From the NCBI GenBank assembly GCA_019787685.1, contig JAHNUO010000017.1, positions 558,001-622,000 of the forward strand: a stretch of DNA of 64,000 nt, given 5' to 3'. Positions 59,206 through 64,000 of this stretch are shown here, piece after piece. The notes under the pieces are model-generated. The model did not search any database, had not been told where the DNA came from, and saw only the letters and a list, made by a program, of their open reading frames with translations. The first letter of the stretch is position 1, and each line of letters starts with the position of its first letter. Origin of the DNA: Chiua virens (lineage: Eukaryota > Basidiomycota > Agaricomycetes > Boletales > Boletaceae). Position numbers and translations under genes: made by a program.

Positions 59206-59957
59206 TGTTACAATTCATCTTTTTCTTTCGTTTTACTTTGCTTTCACTATGCTCTGTACTACAGGTACCTCCTACATTCAATCCACAAGGCTTACCCTTG
59301 CCTCAGATTATTCAGCAAGGGCTTAATCCTTTGCCCCATTTACCTTTTCTTTCTTTGATCCGATTATGCAACTCTGGCCCAACCCGTTGTTCTGTTGTTG
59401 CTTCCTTTCTTCCACTTCCTGATCTGGTAGGGATTGCTTTCACTTCCACTGTCATTTGGACAGCTTCCGTGTTTTACCTTTTATACTTTTGTCCGTCCAG
59501 TGCTCCCGCTCCGTACGACTCCTTTGGCCCTTTGACAGTTCCGCTCTTCTTGGCCACCCCTTTTGGACCCTTGGTCCGTGCTCAACCTTCATAGTATAAA
59601 TACTGTGCAGTGATACTCCTGTACCTCAGTCTTGATCTACACAATCTAGCTAGTATCACTGCTCCTCTTCAGGCTTAACCTAAGCCATCCCTCATCACTG
59701 CGACCAACGTCCAGCACCTTGGTCCACCCCAATCACAAGGGACAGTCTTTGGTCCTTCAGGTATAGATTCCCAAAAGGACGCTCTCAGCAACGCCTGAGT
59801 TCTAACTTGTCTCACTGGTAGCAATCCACTGACCAGTAACCCTCCTCGAACTCTACAGTGTGCCACATATCAAGTGGTGGTTGTTTGAGTTATCGCAGCT
59901 GCTTGGTACTTAGCGCTTTTGCGCCTATGCTAGGCCCTACCTGGAACTATCGTAACA
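59206..59957 (+). mobile_element. Solo LTR, family II (copy 4), inside Plavaka C
   Basis: 752 bp, from TGTTACAATTCATC to GGAACTATCGTAACA. Perfect CAAAC duplications at 59201-59205 and 59958-59962. Removing it with one duplicate joins ...HDDCIQ-TLLFRLTEW in frame. Closest to the 38705 copy. Confidence 0.95.
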
Positions 59958-61694
59958 CAAACCCTCCTCTTCCGTCTCACCGAGTGGCACGCATTGGCAA
60001 AGCTCCGCCTCCATACAGAAGATACCCTTGCACTTCTTCGCCGGGCATTGCATCAGATGGGTGACCAGTTACACCAATTCAAGGAAAAGGCATGTAGTAA
60101 ATTCAACATCTCAGAACTTCCTCAAGAGGCTATTTGAAGGCAGAGGAGAGAAGTTGTGGAGGTGGAAGCAGGTACTCGTCAGCAGCCATCACGCTTGGGA
60201 AGGCTACCAGTCACTTTTAACTTGAACACATACAAGATTCACACTTTAGAGGACTATGAAATGATGATCAGGATGTATGGCACTACTGATTCATACAACA
60301 CTCAAGTGGTAGGTGTTAACTGCACTGCCAGTGAGTTGAAACTGACCATGATGGTTATGCATACCAGGGTGAACACACACACAGGTTGATCAAGAAATAC
60401 TACAGCCAGACAAACAAGAAAAATATTGAGGAGCAATTTGCAAAGCAGGATAGACAGGACACTTTCCTGAGGAGACAGCTCAAAGTGTCGACTGCAGATG
60501 TCGAGGTGCTGGACCCTTTTCCAGGCATACATCACTCTATGGTGAGTTTCTCTTGCAAAGACAATGTCATTAATCTCACCCTATTCCTTCATGAACATTG
60601 CAAGGATCCAGCTGTGAAGGTATGTCCAGTCACCTTGGTGGTAATATACCATTGACATGAACGGCAGGCTAATTTTATGCAAACTTTGAGAGGCCATTTA
60701 CTCAGTCGGCTTCTTGGCCTTGACTATGATGGCAACGAACGCTCTTTTATGGAGGCACAGCACCAATTGTTATGCTTCAGCAAGCTTCCAGTCATCGAGT
60801 CCAAACTATTTCATGTCAATTATACTACCTACGATATATGCCAGGACTATGACACCATTCGATGCAGCAAGGGTGGCGCAGTGATGACTGCATCCAGGAA
60901 TGAAGACCATCCATTCTGGTATGCCTGTGTCATTCGTGCATTCACCATTTATGTTCAGTTTGCTGAGGATGGTATCAACTTTGTTGAGGAGAGGATGGAA
61001 GTACTGTGGGTTTGTTGGTTGGGTATAAATCCAGATCACCGGTGGAGTTTCAAAGAAGCTCACTTGCCCAAGGTAGGATTTGTACCTGATCAGGCTGACC
61101 ACCTATCCTGTGGTTTCTTAGATCCCTCACTGGTCATCCAAGCATGCCATTTGATACCTGCCTTCATGGATAAACACACAACTGAACTCCTGCAACCTGG
61201 AGCATCACTGGCTAGACTCCCAGGTGAAACAGATGATTGGGCATCATTCTATGTCAATATGTGAGTGTATATCTGTCATGGTCGTGGTGCCTTCCTTATT
61301 CCACCCTTCAGTTTCACAGACTAAGACATGTTTGCTCATTTCACAGGCATAGGAGTGGGCTATCTTGCCATGCTTTCAGATGGTCGTGCTCCGGCTATGG
61401 CAATTGATCCCCAGGACAATATGGATGAACCCACCAATAATGAGGAAGAGCAGGATAATGATGGTGAGACTGTTGATCTTGCATGTGGTAAAATAACTGA
61501 GATAAGACAATTGGAAGGTGGGGAGGACAATATGGATGTCAAAGAAGACAAGGTTGAAAATGTTGAAGATGACAACTCAGAGGATAATATGGATGTCGAA
61601 GATGACAGGGATGTAGATGATGGTGAAGATGATGAGGACAGTGATTCAAATGACTCCAATGCCAGTGACAGTGAAGAGGAAGTGGGATACTAAT

Positions 61695-62165
61695 GATTCC
61701 CTATGTTCTATGGTAGTCTGATAGGCAAATGTGCAAATACCACAGGTGATTGTGATCATGCCTGTACCCCAGAAACTTGCAGGTATACCAACTAAATTTC
61801 ACCTGACAAACGGAGACACAGCGGCACAGCATCATATAATCATGTTGTTGCATCACTGTGCTGCCATGTGTCACAATGGATGGTATGGACCCAACCTGTA
61901 AAGGGGGAGCCAGAGAGACAAAACAAATGGATGATGTGATGTGTCGTCATTGCGTCATGTTGTCATCTCATCATTATGGATTGAACTTGGGAGGGAATGT
62001 AAGGGTTTATAATGTGTTGGCAACATGTAACATGCCGTGAAAAAAAGAATGATTTGCGTGAGGGAATGTAGGGAAACACAGTCTTAGTATTCTTAGCCAT
62101 AAAAATATGCAACTTGCCATTGGGGAGGAAGCATCATACTTAGATCTCTTTGAGCCCCTTCAGTC
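61695..62165. other. No gene seen
   Basis: Between the Plavaka C stop and the inverted GGCCCA repeat. It may hold the 3' end of Plavaka C; no terminal repeat was recognised. Confidence 0.4.
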
Positions 62166-64000
62166 ACCTTGCACTGATGAAGACAGGGAGCCGATGGTTG
62201 CAAATAGGCCATCTGAGATGGCCAGCCGATGTTGGGCCAAGCAAGAGTGGGGGAACCGAATGAGATGGATGGGCTAAAAGGAGGGTCAAGCAAGATGGAT
62301 GGGCTGAGCCTATATGTAGTGAAGATTAGTAGTTAAATAAGGTAGATGTAGAATTGCAGTGCAGACCAGTGGGCCAATTTTAAGCAGGCTGACATCTCAA
62401 TGGGCCAATGAGTATGGCCAACAAGGGAATGCTGATGGCAATGGGTGGGCTGATGAATGGAATGGTGAAAGAGACGGAGGGGCCAAGGAAAATCATAGAG
62501 GAGATATCCTGTCGGTCAATGAAGGGAGGTCCAAGAGTGACTGATGGGCCAAGGGTGTGAGTGGCAAGATGAACGGGTGGGCCAATTAGATCTCCACCGG
62601 GGCCAAACAGAATGGCCGAGATAATAGATGGTGATATATATTGGTGGGCTGACAGATGATGTCCTGAGGGATATGGAAGGGCCGATTTGACACAGGCCAA
62701 TAGTGGGTAGTAAGCCAAAAAAGAAATGGACTGATATGCACAGGTGGGCTGACAAGAGAATAGGTGGAACAAATGTCTAGGCCGAAGAAGGGAGTGCCGA
62801 TGTCCAATGGTCGACTGCTACATGGGAAGGAGAAAAAATGAGTGGGCCAACAATATAAAGCTGGGACCATACTGCTGGGCCAAAGCAATGTATACTGACA
62901 TGCACTGACAGCCAGTACAGATGTGTTGGGGGATGACATAGGTGGGCCAAGGGAATGAGTGGCCAATACACAATGAGCAGCTGATGATGATGTGAAGCAT
63001 TGGATACAGATGGGCCGACTTGGGAGGCCTGAGGGTTGACCGATCTGCCGAGGAGATGAAGGCTGATACTGAATGAACGGCTGGTGAAGAGGGTCGACAT
63101 TGTGAAGTAGATCATACCAATGGGCTGAGGTTTGGAGGACTGTGTTGACGGATTGGCTGACGGAAGCACAGCTAAGCCAGATTGAGCAGCCACAGAAGAG
63201 GTTATGTGAGGGAGACCAGTTGGCTGATGTCAGGCATTGGTCAGCCAGTGACAGGTATAACCAGAGAGTTGCGGTGGGCTGATTGTGCCTGGAGGTGATG
63301 AACCAAGATGATCAGCACCAGTGAGTTTAGTGGAAGACATCGCTGAGACAGCTGGAACAGTGTGCATTGGCAACATATTGTGGGGATGAGAACTGTAATT
63401 GTGCTCTTTGAGAAACAATGGACAAATATGCAATGCACACCTCTCACATTGCGACTGCTCCACAACAATAGGAGACTGCCAATCAACATTGCTAACCTGC
63501 CAACACAGCACTTCGAATTTCATAGAATTTGAATTCAGACAAACAAGAAGCAAAAATTAATTAACACTCAGGGAGAAATGGAACAGAGAAAACATTATTC
63601 GTTGTAAATATGTAATGTCCAATGACTATTCTACTTCAACGCTTGCCTCACTCTCACTTGTGTCCATCAGGATGACCCCATTGCCTTCTCCATGCTCAAC
63701 TTTGTCGAAGAGATGGCGAGGATCATTCACCATGACTGCGACCATGAGTGAGGGGTAGCCATCAGCGATGGACAGTGGTGCGAGGTCCACCGGAGTGGCA
63801 TGGCCGGCAATGTTGGATGTTGCCAGCAAGAGTGGCAGCAGTGGTTGAGAGTGGGTCTGATGGCTGGACGCTGCCGCATCCCCTACATTGCTGGGGGCCG
63901 GGAGGGCGGGCAGTTTGGGTGATGGTGATGCGCTTGGAACAGATGGCAGAGTGGCTGGGGGAATGGGTGGGCGGTTTGAGTTGGCATAGCAAACGTGGAC
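62166..64000 (-). repeat. Dispersed repeat, copy 2 (inverted), runs off window
   Basis: Reverse complement of 16754-18553 with mostly single-base differences. The outer end is at GGTGACTG (complement near 62162-62169). It includes the GGCCCA-rich tail (62200-63240) and continues past the right edge. Confidence 0.88.
63626..64000 (-). pseudogene. 3' part of a second Cys-cluster gene copy
   Basis: Ends in the same LFDKVEHGEGNG... MDTSESEASVEVE tail as the gene at 15250-17128. The 5' part lies beyond the window, so its intactness is unknown. ATSNIAGHATPVDLAPLSIA is shared with copy 1 (ATSNIAGHATLVDLTPPSIA). Confidence 0.7.

Larger units (their letters stand above)
46547..61694 (+). pseudogene. 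Host Plavaka C transposase gene, split by three transposons
   Basis: Segments are 46547-47744, 49290-49501, 58406-59205 and 59958-61694. N-terminus: a CxxxC...H finger (CGDPCPASFSSGRSLQQHHR), FRTHFKAFGIIRDYRHRPSH, EIVVPTREQTQ, VYDELYTSDAWNKDA. After Tc1: LPDSLQKFISTVFPKKNNKD, ELVHAVWRILLDASFVDAYQ, CFDGVMRQ. After Plavaka B: VYPRIFTYSTDYPKK, intron 58450-58496, VLLATIRDKGICACPCCLVP, LTVDLLHEFELGIWKAVLKY, QCAIPVFESLFPPGHDDCIQ. After the LTR: TLLFRLTEWHALAKLRLHTE, FNLNTYKIHTLEDYEMMIRM, YGTTDSYNTQ, FYVNM and a long acidic tail (61400-61690). This is the second Plavaka type. About 60-70 residues are missing at the Tc1 junction. Stops: TGA near 60136 and others in the N-terminal half. Confidence 0.88.

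Noticed and set aside
61360..61659. 99-codon Ser-rich minus-strand frame
   Set aside because: Antisense of the acidic tail of Plavaka C.

Overview
The window reads as a transposon-rich accessory region of an Agaricomycete (mushroom-forming basidiomycete) nuclear genome. The evidence is many short GT-AG introns (about 44-60 nt), protein families typical of that group (KDZ and Plavaka transposases, DUF6532, DUF6698-like, fungal WD40 and P-loop GTPase paralogues), and Ty1/copia and LTR insertions. No prokaryotic features, rRNA, complete tRNA or CRISPR were seen. Most genes are broken by nonsense codons, frameshifts or insertions, and many nonsense codons are TGA where the family alignment expects CGA. 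Family names and 'expected' residues rest on my knowledge of the families; no search was run.

Layout. 1-2.5 kb: a DUF6532 gene split by a solo LTR. 2.5-13 kb: a decayed KDZ transposase (minus), a Ty1/copia element just upstream of it, and a plus-strand gene that would be divergent to KDZ without the copia. 13.3-18.55 kb: a divergent pair of Pro-rich/Cys-cluster genes with a solo LTR between them, followed by a GGCCCA-rich 3' segment. Part of this segment recurs inverted at 62.2-64 kb. 18.55-24.1 kb: Plavaka A transposase (plus) with a divergent companion gene (minus). 24.4-26.4 kb: a SNF2/STH1-type ATPase pseudogene with introns kept and domains deleted. 26.7-32.8 kb: a GTPase gene (minus, split by a solo LTR) divergent to a WD40 gene (plus). 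34-37.5 kb: a DUF6698-like gene (minus) divergent to an F-box/LRR-like relic (plus). 38.5-40.4 kb: a gene with repeated exons, split by another solo LTR. 40.7-46 kb: a divergent pair of uncharacterised genes.

46.5-61.7 kb is the most informative part. One Plavaka-type transposase gene (host copy C) has been split by three elements: a Tc1/mariner at a TA site, an 8.9-kb Plavaka B transposon with a 3-bp target duplication, and a solo LTR with a 5-bp duplication. Plavaka B carries a solo LTR of its own. Removing Plavaka B plus one duplicate, or the solo LTR plus one duplicate, restores the C reading frame. This gives base-level ends for Plavaka B: short imperfect inverted termini, CTAG-rich subterminal repeats, a transposase, a divergently transcribed companion gene and an unknown third ORF. 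Plavaka A has a companion of the same family in the same divergent position. A two-gene Plavaka module is therefore the best candidate here for an undescribed system.

Six solo LTRs with perfect 5-bp target duplications (three families) show repeated LTR insertion followed by LTR-LTR recombination. For five of them I can name the gene or gene pair they landed in.
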